From Mimachlamys varia (lineage: Eukaryota; Mollusca; Bivalvia; Pectinida; Pectinidae), in NCBI GenBank assembly GCA_947623455.1, contig OX392529.1, positions 7,936,001 through 8,000,000 on the forward strand: a DNA stretch of 64,000 nucleotides, written 5' to 3'. Both the position numbers and the translations under genes were made by a program. Shown here piece after piece: positions 15,301 through 30,300 of this stretch (position 1 is the first letter of the stretch; each line of letters begins with the position of its first letter). The notes under the pieces were generated by a model that was given only the letters and a program-made list of their open reading frames with translations, did not search any database and had not been told where the DNA came from.

Positions 15301-18300
15301 GGTAGGAAGATGGTCTCTAGAGTAGGACCAAGGTCTGGTAGGAGCAGGGTCTCAAGGGTAAGGCCAAGGTCTGGTAGGAGCAGGGTCTCTAGAGTAAGAC
15401 CAAGGTCTGGTAAGGGCAGGGTCCCAAGGGTAAGGCCAAGGTCTGGTAGGAGCAGGGTTTCTAGAGTAGGGCTGAGGTCTGGTAGGAGCAGGGTCCCAAG
15501 GGTAAGGCCAAGGTCTGGTAGGAGCAGGCCTCTAGAGTAGGGCCAAGGTCTGGTAGGAGCAGGGTCTTTAGAGTAGGGCCAAGGTCTGGTAGGAGCAGGG
15601 TCTTTAGAGTAGGGCCAAGGTGTGGTAGGAGCAGGGTCTTTAGAGTAGGGCCAAGGTCTAGTAAGAGGGTCTCTAGAGTAGGGTCAAGGTCTGGTAGGAG
15701 CAGGGTCCCAAGGGTAAGGCCAAGGTCTGGTAGGAGCAGGGTCTCTAGAGTAGGGCCAAGGTGTGGTAGGAGCAGGGTCTCTAGAGTAGGGCCAAGGTCT
15801 GGTAAGAGGGTCTCTAGAGTAGGGCCAAGGTCTGGTAGGAGCAGGGTCTCTAGAGTAGGACCAAGGTCTGGTAGGAGCAGGGTCCCAAGGGTAAGGCCAA
15901 GGTCTGGTAAGAGGGTCTCTAAAGTAGGGCCAAGGTCTGGTAGGAGCAGGGTCCCAAGGGTAAGGCCAAGGTCTGGTAAGAGGGTCTCTAAAGTAGGGCC
16001 AAGGTCTGGTAGGAGCAGGGTCCCAAGGATAAGGCCAAGGTCTGGTAAGAGGGTCTCTAGAGTAGTGCCATGGTGTGGTAGGAGCAGGGTCCCAAGGGTA
16101 AGGCCAAGGTCTGGTAAGAGGGTCTCTAAAGTAGGGCCAAGGTCTGGTAGGAGCAGGGTCTCAAGGTTAAGGCCAAGGTCTGGTAGGAGCAGGGTCTCTA
16201 GAGTAAGACCAAGGTCTGGTAGGAGTAGGGTCCCAAGGGTAAGGCCAAGGTCTGGTAAGAGGGTCTCTAGAGTAGGGCCAAGGTCTGGTAGGAGCAGGGT
16301 CTCAAGGGTAAGGCCAAGGTCTGGTAGGAGCAGGGTCTCAAGGGTAAGGCCAAGGTCTGGTAAGAGGGTCTCTAGAGTAGGGCCAAGGTCTGGTAGGAGC
16401 AGGGTCCCAAGGGTAGAGCCAAGGTCTGGTAGGAGCAGGGTCCCAAGGGTAAGGCTAGGTCTGGTAAGAGGGTCTCTAGAGTAGGGCCAAGGTCTGGTAG
16501 GAGCAGGGTCCCAAGGGTAAGGCCAAGGTCTGGTAGGAGCAGGGTCCCAAGGGTAGGGCCAAGGTCTGGTAGGAGCAGGGTCCCAAGGGTAAGGCCAAGG
16601 TCTGGTAAGAGGGTCTCTAGAGTAGGGCCAAGGTCAGGTAGGAGCAGGGTCTCAAGGGTAAGGCCAAGGTCTGGTAGGAGCAGGGTCTCAAGGGTAAGGC
16701 CAAGGTCTGGTAAGAGGGTCTCTAGAGTAGTGCCATGGTGTGGTAGGAGCAGGGTCTCAAGGGTAAGGCCAAGGTCTGGTAGGAGCAGGGTCTCTAGAGT
16801 AAGACCAAGGTCTGGTAGGAGTAGGGTCCCAAGGGTAAGGCCAAGGTCTGGTAAGAGGGTCTCTAGAGTAGGGCCAAGGTCTGGTAGGAGCAGGGTCTCA
16901 AGGGTAAAACCAATGTCTGGTAGGAGCAGGGTCTCAAGGGTAAGGCCAAGGTCTGGTAAGAGGGTCTCTAGAGTAGGGCCAAGGTCTGGTAGGAGCAGGG
17001 TCCCAAGGGTAGAGCCAAGGTCTGATAGGAGCAGGGTCCCAAGGGTAAGGCCAAGGTCTGGTAAGAGGGTCTCTAGAGTAGGGCCAAGGTCTGGTAGGAG
17101 CAGGGTCCCAAGGGTAAGGCCAAGGTCTGGTAGGAGCAGGGTCCCCAGGGTAGGGCCAAGGTCTGGTAGGAGCAGGGTCCCAAGGGTAGGGCCAAGGTCT
17201 GGTAGGAGCAGGGTCCCAAGGGTAGGGCCAAGGTCTGGTAGGAGCAATCATACAATGCCTATAACCTATTTGACAATGCCAACATTAACTTAGACATTAA
17301 ACCCTTAAGACATATTGAATTCTCCTATACAGGGAATCCCAGAGTGTGAATGAGTTAAGTGTCGTACTACCGATACACATTGTACTGTCTATAGAAGATG
17401 AGGTGTAACTTTAATATAAGACCGTGTTTCTATTTCTTATATTTTATGTACCATGATATACAAAAGAGTGCTATTATGTATCAGGTGTGTGTGACTATAT
17501 TAGTGTGTCCATAGCCTATACAAGACAGCATTTGTGTCTATTGCCTAAAAATGCAGTTTTATAATATATGAGGTGTGTGTGACTATATTGGTGTGTCTAT
17601 ATCCTGTACTTTAGGGGGTGTCTTTTAACATTGGACATCCTACAACAGTCACTTATTCGCTACATGTTCTACATCATTTTGGAATTGAAAGTAATAATTA
17701 AAAACATGTAGCAATTGTATTTATTTGTTATTTGCCCTTTCCTTCAGATATATTTTTTGCACACTGATTGGTATTTTTACGGCTTGATTAAAACTGAATT
17801 GTTTTTATATGAATATCAACAGGGCATGAGCAACAAACATCACTGATAACTGTCAAAAGGTGCATTATACCTACTAATGGTAGGGTTTAACTATAAACTC
17901 AGGATATGACAAAGACTGGACTGATAAACATTTGGTAAATATCTATTCGTATGCAGAAAAGTGTAAAACAAGATGGCAATCAAAATTGAAGACATTATTT
18001 TCATCTTAATTCAATAGGTTGTTTCAAAAGAACTAGTGGTAGATTGTGACAAAAAAAAAAGACAATGTATTTCACATGATTCAGCCTCTTCCAAAACCCA
18101 ATTACAATGCACCCAGACTTATTAAGTTGTCTGAATCCAGATAAACTGTGCTGCTACTGGCAAACAACTGAACAGATCTAGAAGAACAACACCACACTGA
18201 TGCTTATAAAACATAGACATCGCTTTTTTCTGATATACATGTTTCCAAAATCTAACAGGTAGTATGATGACATTCACTTTGTCTATCCTAGGACATGTAT

Positions 18301-21300
18301 TCCCTAAAATACAGCCAGGAAACACTGATAGCATTAACGTGATACAAATTAGGCACGACAGTGAGGTCACATACACCTTACGCACTGGTACAGCCCTCTC
18401 CTTATCATCAAGTTTTGTGTGCAGGTATGTGTATATGGGGGAGAAACTGTACAAACAATTATATTCTACTTAACACTGGATTGTAATTTACAAATACAGG
18501 ACAGGTTTTCATATGACTGATGACAAGAATAGCAACAGTTACAAGGGAGATGGTGTGGGGCAAAGTTCTGTTCCTAAGGTTTGTGGTCTCTTTTGTGAAT
18601 GTTCTGTTCCTAAGGATTGGTCTCTCTTGTGAATGTTCTGTTTCTAAGGTTTGTGGTCTCTCTTGTAAATGTTCTGTTCCTCAGGTTTGGTCTCTCTTGT
18701 AAATGTTCTGTTACTAAGGTTTGTGGTCTCTCTTGTAAATGTTCTGTTCCTAAGGTTTGTGGTCTCTCTTGTAAATGTTTTGTTCCTAAGGTTTGTGGTC
18801 TCTCTTGTGAATGTTCTGTTCGTAAGGTTTGTGGTCTCTCTTGTAAATGTTTTGTTTCTAGGGTTTGTGGTCTCTCTTGTGAATGTTCTGTTCCTAAGGT
18901 TTGTGGTCTCTCTTGTGAATGTTTTGTTCCTAAGGTTTGTGGTCTCTCTTATAAATGTTCTGTTCATAACGTTTGTGGTCTCTCTTGTAAATGTTCTGTT
19001 CCTAAGGTTTGTGGTCTCTCTTGTGAATGTTCTGTTCCTAAGGTTTGTGGTCTCTCTTGTAAATGTTTTGTTTCTAGGGTTTGTGGTCTCTCTTGTGAAT
19101 GTTCTGTTCCTAAGGTTTGTGGTCTCTCTTGTGAATGTTCTGTTCCTAAGGTTTGTGGTCTCTCTTGTGAATGTTCTGTTCCTAAGGTTTGTGTTCTCTG
19201 TTGTGAATGTTCTGTTCCTAAGGTTTGGTCTCTCTTGTAAATGTTCTGTTCCTTAGGTTTGTGGTCTCTGTTGTGAATGTTCTGTTCCTAAGGTTTGTGG
19301 TCTCTCTTGTGAATGTTCTGTTCCTAAGGTTTGTGGTCTCTCTTGTGAATGTTCTGTTCCTAAGGTTTGGTCTCTCTTGTAAATGTTCTGTTCCGAAGGT
19401 TTGTGGTCTCTCTTGTGAATGTTCTGTTCCTAAGGTTTGTGGTCTCTCTTGTGAATGTTCTGTTCCTAAGGTTTGTGGTCTCTCTTGTGAATGTTCTGTT
19501 CCTAAGGTTTGTGGTCTCTCTTGTGAATGTTCTGTTCCTAAGGTTTGGTCTCTCTTGTAAATGTTCTGTTCCTTAGGTTTGTGGTCTCTGTTGTGAATGT
19601 TCTGTTACTAAGGTTTGTGGTCTCTCTTGTAAATGTTCTGTTGCTTAGGTTTGTGGTCTCTCTTGTTCATGTTCTGTTACTAAGGTTTGGGCTCTCCTGT
19701 GCGTGTTCTGTTCCCAATGTTTGGACTCCAGTCAGTGCTTAGTTTCTGACTGAAGAGCAGTTTATATTGTGGGTGAGGAAAGGGTTAGGAGACTTTAGTG
19801 TTTTGTTTCTGATAGGGGATTGGTATGTATATATAGTATGAACCATGGCTACTGAGTGGTACCCTGATAGAGGATTGGTATGTATATATAGTATGAACCA
19901 TGGCTACTGAGTGGTACCCTGACAGGGGATTGGTATATATGTATAGTATGAACCATGGCTACTGAGTGGTACCCTGATAGGGGATTGGTATGTATATATA
20001 GTATGAACCATGGCTACTGAGTGGTACCCTGATAGGGGATTGGTATGTATATATAGTATGAACCATGGCTACTGAGTGGTACCCTGATAGGGGATTGGTA
20101 TATATGTATAGTATGAACCATGGCTACTGAGTGGTACCCTGATAGGGGATTGGTATGTATATATAGTATGAACCATGGCTACTGAGTGGTACCCTGATAG
20201 GGGATTGGTATGTATACATAGTATGAACCATGGCTACTGAGTGGTACCCTGATAGGGGATTGGTATGTATACATAGTATGAACCATGGCTACTGAGTGGT
20301 ACCCTGACAGGGGATTGGTATATATGTATAGTATGAACCATGGCTACTGAGTGGTACCCTGATAGGGGATTGGTATGTATATATAGTATGAACCATGGCT
20401 ACTGAGTGGTACCCTGACATACATAGTCTGCTTTATAATGGTTTCCAGATTTTATAAAGTCTGGTGTTAACTGGCTACAGTACAGGTTAGAATATTAATG
20501 ATGGATAAAAGTTGGTTACTATAAGCATTCTGCCACACTAAATTTGGTAGTTTTGTTAAAGTAACCCATTTACATTGACAATTCAGCATTAATACAATAC
20601 ACAACAAGATAGCCTACTCAACGACAAAATCAAAACTTGAACATATGTATAAGCACATCATACTAGTGTTTTAGTAAGACAAGGTAAAGAATCTTTAATG
20701 ATCACATACTTCAGCATTTATAGCATCTAGTGATCTACAAACAAAGACAGAATCCAACTTAATATGGACAGTTGTTTGGTTTACCGTTTCTTGCTGAAGG
20801 TTTTACTGATGTAGATATCTGACTTTCTACAGATGTAGATATCTGACTTCCTACAGACATCTGACTTATTACTGATGTAGATATCTGACTTCCTAAAGAT
20901 GTAGATATCTGACTTCCTACAGATGTAGATATCTGACTTCCTACAGATGTAGATATCTGACTTCCTACTGATGTAGATATCTGACTTCCTACAGATATCT
21001 GCCTACCTACTGATGTAGATATCTGACTTCCTACAGATGTAGATATCTGACTTCCTACTGATGTAGATATCCGACTTCCTACTGATGTAGATATCTGACT
21101 TCCTACAGATATCTGCCTACCTAGTGATGTAGATATCTGACTTCCTACAGATGTAGATATCTGACTTCCTACAGATATCTGCCTACCTACTGATGTAGAT
21201 ATCTGACTCCCTACAGATGTAGATATCTGACTTCCTACAGACATCTGCCTACCTACTGATGTAGATATCTGACTTCCTACAGATGTAGATATCTGACTCC

Positions 21301-24300
21301 CTAAAGATGAAGATATCTGACGTCCTACAGATGTAGATATCTGCCTACCTATTGATGTAGATATCTGCCTTCCTACAGATGTAGATATCTGACTTCCTAA
21401 AGATGTAGATATCTGACGTCCTACAGATGTAGATATCTGACTTCCTACAGATATCTTACTTCCTACTGATGAAGATATCTGACTTCCTACATATATCTGA
21501 CTTCCTTCTGATGTAGATATCTGACTTCCTACTGATGTAGATATCTGACTTCCTACTGATGTAGATATCTGACTTCCTACTGATGTAGATATCTGACTTC
21601 CTACTGATGTAGATACTAACTTCCTACAGATGTAGATATCTGTCTTTCTACTGAAGTAGATATCTGACTTCCTACTGATGTAGATACTGACTTCCTACTG
21701 AAGTAGATATCTGTCTTCCTACTGATGTAGATATCTGACTCCCAACAGATGTAGATATCTGACTCCCTACAGATGTAGATATCTGACTTCCTACAGATGT
21801 AGATATCTGACTTCCTTCTGATGTAGATATCTGACTTCCTACTGATGTACATATCTGACTTCCTAAAGATGTAGATATCTGACTTCCTACAGATGAAGAT
21901 ATCTGACATAATTCTGATGTGGATATCTGACTTCCTACAGATGTAGATATCTGACTTCCTACATATGTAGATATCTGACTTCCTACAGATATCTGACTTC
22001 CTACAGATGTAGATATCTGACTTCCTACAGATACCTGACTTAATTCTGATGTAGATATCTAACTTCCTACATATGTAGATATCTGACTTCCTACAGATGA
22101 AGATATCTGACTTCCTACTGATGTGTACATTTACAGTATCTACATCAGTAGTAAGTCAGATACCTACATCTGTAGGAAGTTAGATATCTACATTAGTAGT
22201 AAGTCAGATACTAATGTAGATATCTAACTTCCTACAGATGTAGGTATCTGACTTACTACTGATGTAGATACTGTAAATGTACACATTTTGGTGTATTCAA
22301 ATTTTAGCCAAATTGAAACAGATGTGCACAAAGATGCTAAATTTTATCACTGAAAAAACTAATATTGTCATTGAGATACTGCAATTAGTAAAATTATAGT
22401 TTAGCAGAATTCTTTCAGCAAGAAAATCGCCAAAATAAGATAGACGCTAAAATATGTATGTTTACAGTAACTGTACCTAATTAGTCAGTATAACATAGTC
22501 AGTGTGTGACTGTGTCTGTGATAACACAAATATAAAGCTACTTACCCGCACCTTCAGTTGGCGGAGCCTAGAAATATAAACAAAGTATAGGTCAGCTAGA
22601 AACCCTGAACATTCACTACACATATTTTTCCTTAATTAGCTTAATGTAATTGGTGGACTTAAAATTTTTCAATTGTCAGCAAATGTGTACAATATGTATT
22701 AATAGTGATCAATTGGTTAGCCATAGTGTGAGGGTCATCAGTGTCTATATTATGTATAGATATAATTCAATATTTAGAAGAAGCACCAATCACGTTTGTA
22801 CAATGTATATTATATACAAAGGGACAATGAACAGGAAATAGGTATTAGGGGAAGGAAATCTGCCTGCCTGATAGTAATATCGTATTGTCACTTGGTTACA
22901 CAGTTTTATATGGTGAATTTAAACCAATGTACAGATCAATTTGTTGCTGCCCTACGTGTCCACAGACTTAACAGACATGATCGAGAGAGTGACAGATCAG
23001 TTCTGTAAGACAAACAATTTAGCTACAATATTTGAAGTAAATATATACTGACATCTTTCTGTGTTTCTAACATCAGTTAATGGCAAATCTCACTTCCAGT
23101 TATGAACGAAAACAGCTTAATTGACTATTATAATGTATCAGCTTAAGTTATTGTGATATTTTTCTCTGGCAAATAGAATAACATAAAAAGCAGGTACCAT
23201 TGTATATATATAGGTTATAGCGATAAAAATATTTGTGTTGAAATATAAAGTCTTGCACTCATTGCATTTTGAGTTTTACTACATGGATGTTATTCTATAT
23301 TCAACTATATATAAATGCTGCTGACAAAAATTGTGAAAAAAAACCGAAGCTGAGCAACTGTAACAATCCAAAAAGACTGAATACAACGATCATAACACAG
23401 AGACACTCAAAGTAACTGTTACAGCAAGTCAAACAATCCTAATATGGCAGTCATAGGAAAAATAATCAAGTTTATCAATCTCCAAAAATAATTAGGTCAT
23501 GCATTCAATCCTTGTTATTACAGCAAGCAATTGTAACATTGAGTCTAGAAATTGTAAAATGAAACCAAGTAATTGATACAATAAGTGAAGCAGTCCTATT
23601 GTTTCTGTATACTTACTGCCATTTCCAATAGGTGAACAGAGGATATTTACAAAAATGCAAATATTTCTTCAGAATACTATAGAACTTTCCCAGGTAATTC
23701 CTTGTGTATGTGACATCAGTAGTAACCAGTCACTAATCACGCTGACTAAGTGTTACTGTAGCAGACCTGTGTAAGTCTACCGTAATATACCTAATAGGTG
23801 GCTACAGTAGTTCCTACCACAAACTGGTGTACAGTACCACTGACACAGTTAATATACCGTAGTATACCTGATAGGTGGCTACAGTAGTTCTTACCACAAA
23901 CTGGTGTACTGTACCACTGACACAGTTAATATACCTTTATATACCTGATAGGTGGCTACAGTAGTTCTTACCACAAACTGGTGTACTGTACCACTGACAC
24001 AGTTAATATACCGTAGTATACCTGATAGGTGGCTACAGTAGTTCCTACCACAGACTGGTGTACAGTACCACTGACACAGTTAATATACCGTAGTATACCT
24101 GATAGGTGGCTACAGTAGTTCCTACCACACACTGGTGTACAGTACCACTGACACAGTTAATATACCGAAATATACCTAACAGGGTGGCTACAGTAGTTCC
24201 TACCACAAACTGGTGTACAGTACCACTGACACAGTTAATATACCGTAATATACCTGATAGGTGGCTACAGTAGTTCCTACCACAGACTGGTGTACAGTAC

Positions 24301-27300
24301 CACTGACACAGTTAATATACCGTAGTATACCTAAAAGGTGGCTACAGTAGTTCCTACCACACACTGGTGTACTGTACCACTGACACAGTTAATATACTGT
24401 AGTATACCTGATAGGTGGCTACAGTAGTTCCTACCACAAACTGGTGTACAGTACCACTGACACAGTTAATATACCGTAGTATACCTAATAGGGCATCTTC
24501 GCTAGCCAAGGGTTACGATCCGCACACTCATCTTCACCCTTGGCATATATAGACCACATTTCGTAAATCCCGCGACGAGAATTTTCATTGGATGCAGCTA
24601 GGTCTGGCTGCGTCCATTCAGAGCGCACCTTACATTTGATCACGCGCTCTTATGGGACAGAAAAAAATTGTAAACAAGGTGCACGTGCAGTGTCGACTGT
24701 GTCATGGATCTTTACCAGTAAAACAGAGAAGAACAATCTTCACCGACACATTTACGGTAAGGACTCAGTGCGTGGATCACCATTTCCTGATGCTGTCTAA
24801 TTTGATCAAGCTTGAATTTTTCACAGACCAACCGAATGAGATGTTTTTCCATGTTTACATTCATTGCTGAAGCTGTTTTGTTATACGCATTTTGATTGGT
24901 CGGTGATTACGTGATTCAAAAGGACACAACGCACACCGACCGCTAGGTGGCAGACCTGGGAGCTTTCAATTTTGCCATGATATATTCCAGGGGTGTAGAT
25001 TACATAGGTGATCGTAACCCCTGGATATCGAGGATGCTAATAGGGAGGCTACAGTAGTTCCTACTACAAACTGGTGTACTGTACCACTGACACAGTTAAT
25101 ATACCGTAATATACCTGATAGGTGGCTACAGTAGTTCCTACCACAAACTGGTATACTGTACCACTGACACAGTTAATATACCCTGTAGTATACCTGATAG
25201 GTGGCTACAGTAGTTCCTACTACAAACTGGTGTACTGTACCACTGACACAGTTAATATACCGTAATATACCTGATAGGTGGCTACAGTAGTTCCTACCAC
25301 ACACTGGTGTACTGTACCACTGACACAGTTAATATACCGTAGTATACCTGATAGGTGGCTACAGTAGTTCTTACCACAAACTGGTGTACAGTACCAAGTT
25401 TATATACCGTAATATACCTAATAGGGAGGCTACAGTAGTTCCTTCTACAAACTGGTGTACTGTACCACTGACACAGTTAATATACCGTAGTATACCTAAT
25501 AGGTGGCTACAGTAGTTCTTACAACAAACTGGTGTACTGTACCACAGACACAGTTAATAAACCGTAGTATACCTGATAGGTGGCTACAGTAGTTCCTACT
25601 ACAAACTGGTGTACTGTACCACTGACACAGTTAATATACCGTAATATACCTGATAGGTGGCTACAGTAGTTCCTACCAGACTGGTGTACAGTACCACTGA
25701 CACAGTTAATATACCGTAATATACCTGATAGGTGGCTACAGTAGTTCCTACTACAAACTGGTGTACTATACCACTGACACAGTTAATATACCGTAATATA
25801 CCTGATAGGTGGCTACAGTAGTTCCTACCACGCACTGGTGTACTGTACCACTGACAGAGTTAATATACCGTAATATACCTGATAGGTGGCTACAGCAGTT
25901 CCTACCACAAACTGGTGTACTGTACCACTGACACAGTTAATATACCGTAATATACCTGATAGGTGGCTACAGTAGTTCCCACCACACACTGGTGTACAGT
26001 ACCACTGACACAGTTAATATACCGTAATATACCTAATAGGTGGGCTACAGTAGTTCCTACAACAAACTGGTGTACAGTACCACTGACACAGTTAATATAC
26101 CGAAATATACCTAACAGGGTGGCTACAGTAGTTCCTACCACAAACTGGTGTACAGTACCACTGACACAGTTAATATACCGTAATATACCTAATAGGTGGG
26201 CTACAGTAGTTCCTACCACAGTCTGGTGTACAGTACCACTGACACAGTTAATATACCGTAGTATACCTGTTAGGTGGCTACAGTAGTTCTTACCACAAAC
26301 TGGTGTACAGTACCACTGACACAGTTAATATACCGTAGTATACCTAATAGGGAGGCTACAGTAGTTGTTACCACAAACTGATGTACAGTACCACTGACAC
26401 AGTTAATATACCGTAGTATACCTAACAGGGTGGCTACAGTAGTTCCTACCACAAACTGGTGTACAGTACTACTGACACAGTTAATATACCGTAGTATACC
26501 TAATAGGTAGCTACAGTAGTTCCTACCACAAACTGGTGTACAGTACCACTGGCACAGTTAATATACCGTAGTATACCTAACAGAGAGGCTACAGTAGTTC
26601 CTACTACAAACTGGTGTACAGTACCACTGACACAGTTAATATACCGTAATATACCTGATAGGTGGCTACAGTAGTTCCTACCACAAACTGGTGTACAGTA
26701 CCACTGACACAGTTAATATACCGTAGTATACCTAATATGTGGCTACAGTAGTTCCTACCACAAACTGGTGTACAGTACCACTGACACAGTTAATATACCG
26801 TAGTATACCTAATAGGGTGGCTACAGTAGTTCTTACTACAAACTGGTGTACTGTACCACTGACACAGTTAATATACCGTAGTATACCTGATAGGTGGCTA
26901 CAGTAGTTCTTACAACAAACTGGTGTACAGTACCACTGACACAGTTAATATACCGTAATATACCTGATAGGTGGGCTACAGTAGTTCTTACAACAAACTG
27001 GTGTACAGTACCACTGACACAGTTAATATACCGTAGTATACCTGATAGGTGGCTACAGTAGTTCCCACCACACACTGGTGTACAGTACCACTGACACAGT
27101 TAATATACCGTAATATACCTGATAGGTGGCTACAGTAGTTCCTACAACAGACTGGTGTACAGTACCACTGACACAGTTAATATACCGTAGTATACCTGAT
27201 AGGTGGCTACAGTAGTTCTTACCACAAACTGGTGTACAGTACCACTGACACAGTTAATATACCGTAGTATACCTAACAGGGAGGCTACAGTAGTTCCTAC

Positions 27301-30300
27301 CACAAACTGGTGTACAGTACCACTGACACAGTTAATATACCGTAGTATACCTAATAGGGAGGCTACAGTAGTTGTTACCACAAACTGATGTACAGTACCA
27401 CTGACACAGTTAATATACCGTAGTATACCTAACAGGGTGGCTACAGTAGTTCCTACCACAAACTGGTGTACAGTACTACTGACACAGTTAATATACCGTA
27501 GTATACCTAATAGGTAGCTACAGTAGTTCCTACCACAAACTGGTGTACAGTACCACTGGCACAGTTAATATACCGTAATATACCTAACAGAGAGGCTACA
27601 GTAGTTCCTACTACAAACTGGTGTACAGTACCACTGACACAGTTAATATACCGTAATATACCTGATAGGTGGCTACAGTAGTTCCTACCACAAACTGGTG
27701 TACAGTACCACTGACACAGTTAATATACCGTAGTATACCTAATATGTGGCTACAGTAGTTCCTACCACAAACTGGTGTACAGTACCACTGACACAGTTAA
27801 TATACCGTAGTATACCTAATAGGGTGGCTACAGTAGTTCTTACTACAAACTGGTGTACTGTACCACTGACACAGTTAATATACCGTAGTATACCTGATAG
27901 GTGGGCTACAGTAGTTCTTACCACAAACTGGTGTACAGTACCACTGACACAGTTAATATACCGTAGTATACCTAATAGGGTGGCTACAGTAGTTCCTACT
28001 ACAAACTGGTGTACTATACCACTGACACAGTTAATATACCGTAATATACCTGATAGGTGGCTACAGTAGTTCCTACCACGCACTGGTGTACTGTACCACT
28101 GACAGAGTTAATATACCGTAATATACCTGATAGGTGGCTACAGCAGTTCCTACCACAAACTGGTGTACTGTACCACTGACACAGTTAATATACCGTAATA
28201 TACCTGATAGGTGGCTACAGTAGTTCCCACCACACACTGGTGTACAGTACCACTGACACAGTTAATATACCGTAATATACCTAATAGGTGGGCTACAGTA
28301 GTTCCTACCACAAACTGGTGTACAGTACCACTGACACAGTTAATATACCGTAGTATACCTGTTAGGTGGCTACAGTAGTTCTTACCACAAACTGGTGTAC
28401 AGTACCACTGACACAGTTAATATACCGTAGTATACCTAATAGGGAGGCTACAGTAGTTGTTACCACAAACTGATGTACAGTACCACTGACACAGTTAATA
28501 TACCGTAGTATACCTAACAGGGTGGCTACAGTAGTTCCTACCACAAACTGGTGTACAGTACTACTGACACAGTTAATATACCGTAGTATACCTAATAGGT
28601 AGCTACAGTAGTTCCTACCACAAACTGGTGTACAGTACCACTGGCACAGTTAATATACCGTAGTATACCTAACAGAGAGGCTACAGTAGTTCCTACTACA
28701 AACTGGTGTACAGTACCACTGACACAGTTAATATACCGTAATATACCTGATAGGTGGCTACAGTAGTTCCTACCACAAACTGGTGTACAGTACCACTGAC
28801 ACAGTTAATATACCGTAGTATACCTAATATGTGGCTACAGTAGTTCCTACCACAAACTGGTGTACAGTACCACTGACACAGTTAATATACCGTAGTATAC
28901 CTAATAGGGTGGCTACAGTAGTTCTTACTACAAACTGGTGTACTGTACCACTGACACAGTTAATATACCGTAGTATACCTGATAGGTGGCTACAGTAGTT
29001 CTTACAACAAACTGGTGTACAGTACCACTGACACAGTTAATATACCGTAGTATACCTGATAGGTGGCTACAGTAGTTCTTACCACAAACTGGTGTACAGT
29101 ACCACTGACACAGTTAATATACCGTAGTATACCTGATAGGTGGCTACAGTAGTTCTTACAACAAACTGGTGTACAGTACCACTGACACAGTTAATATACC
29201 GTAGTATACCTGATAGGTGGCTACAGTAGTTCTTACAACAAACTGGTGTACAGTACCACTGACACAGTTAATATACCGTAGTATACCTGATAGGTGGCTA
29301 CAGTAGTTCTTACCACAAACTGGTGTACAGTACCACTGACACAGTTAATATACCGTAGTATACCTGATAGGTGGCTACAGTAGTTCTTACCACAAACTGG
29401 TGTACAGTACCACTGACACAGTTAATATACCGTAGTATACCTGATAGGTGGCTACAGTAGTTCTTACAACAAACTGGTGTACAGTACCACTGACACAGTT
29501 AATATACCGTAGTATACCTGATAGGTGGCTACAGTAGTTCTTACAACAAACTGGTGTACAGTACCACTGACACAGTTAATATACCGTAGTATACCTGATA
29601 GGTGGCTACAGTAGTTCTTACCACAAACTGGTGTACAGTACCACTGACACAGTTAATATACCGTAGTATACCTGATAGGTGGCTACAGTAGTTCTTACAA
29701 CAAACTGGTGTACAGTACCACTGACACAGTTAATATACCGTAGTATACCTGATAGGTGGCTACAGTAGTTCTTACCACAAACTGGTGTACTGTACCACTG
29801 ACACAGTTAATATACCGTAGTATACCTGATAGGTGGCTACAGTAGTTCTTACAACAAACTGGTGTACAGTACCACTGACACAGTTAATATACCGTAATAT
29901 ACCTGATAGGTGGCTACAGTAGTTCCCACCACACACTGGTGTACAGTACCACTGACACAGTTAATATACCGTAATATACCTGATAGGTGGCTACAGTAGT
30001 TCCTACCACACACTGGTGTACAGTACCACTGACACAGTTAATATACCGTAATATACCTAATAGGTGGGCTACAGTAGTTCCTACCACAAACTGGTGTACA
30101 GTACCACTGACACAGTTAATATACCGTAGTATACCTGATAGGTGGCTACAGTAGTTCTTACCACAAACTGGTGTACAGTACCACTGACACAGTTAATATA
30201 CCGTAGTATACCTAATATGTGGCTACAGTAGTTCCTACCACAAACTGGTGTACAGTACCACTGACACAGTTAATATACCGTAGTATACCTAATAGGGAGG

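Noticed and set aside
14756..17293. Arg/Ser-rich and Pro/Leu-rich repeat proteins
   Set aside because: By-product of the 36/33-bp array; the frame shifts between blocks and both strands are open.
18617..19742. Cys-rich and hydrophobic repeat peptides ([24 protein letters not shown])
   Set aside because: Two frames of the same 36-bp minisatellite; there is no gene structure around them.
20759..22286. Could the 24-bp array with its palindrome be a CRISPR-like array?
   Set aside because: There are no unique spacers of constant size; units follow each other directly, and the sequence is eukaryotic.
24588..24870. Two overlapping 70-codon plus-strand frames inside the TIR element
   Set aside because: They lack any transposase motif, and the element is too short to encode one.
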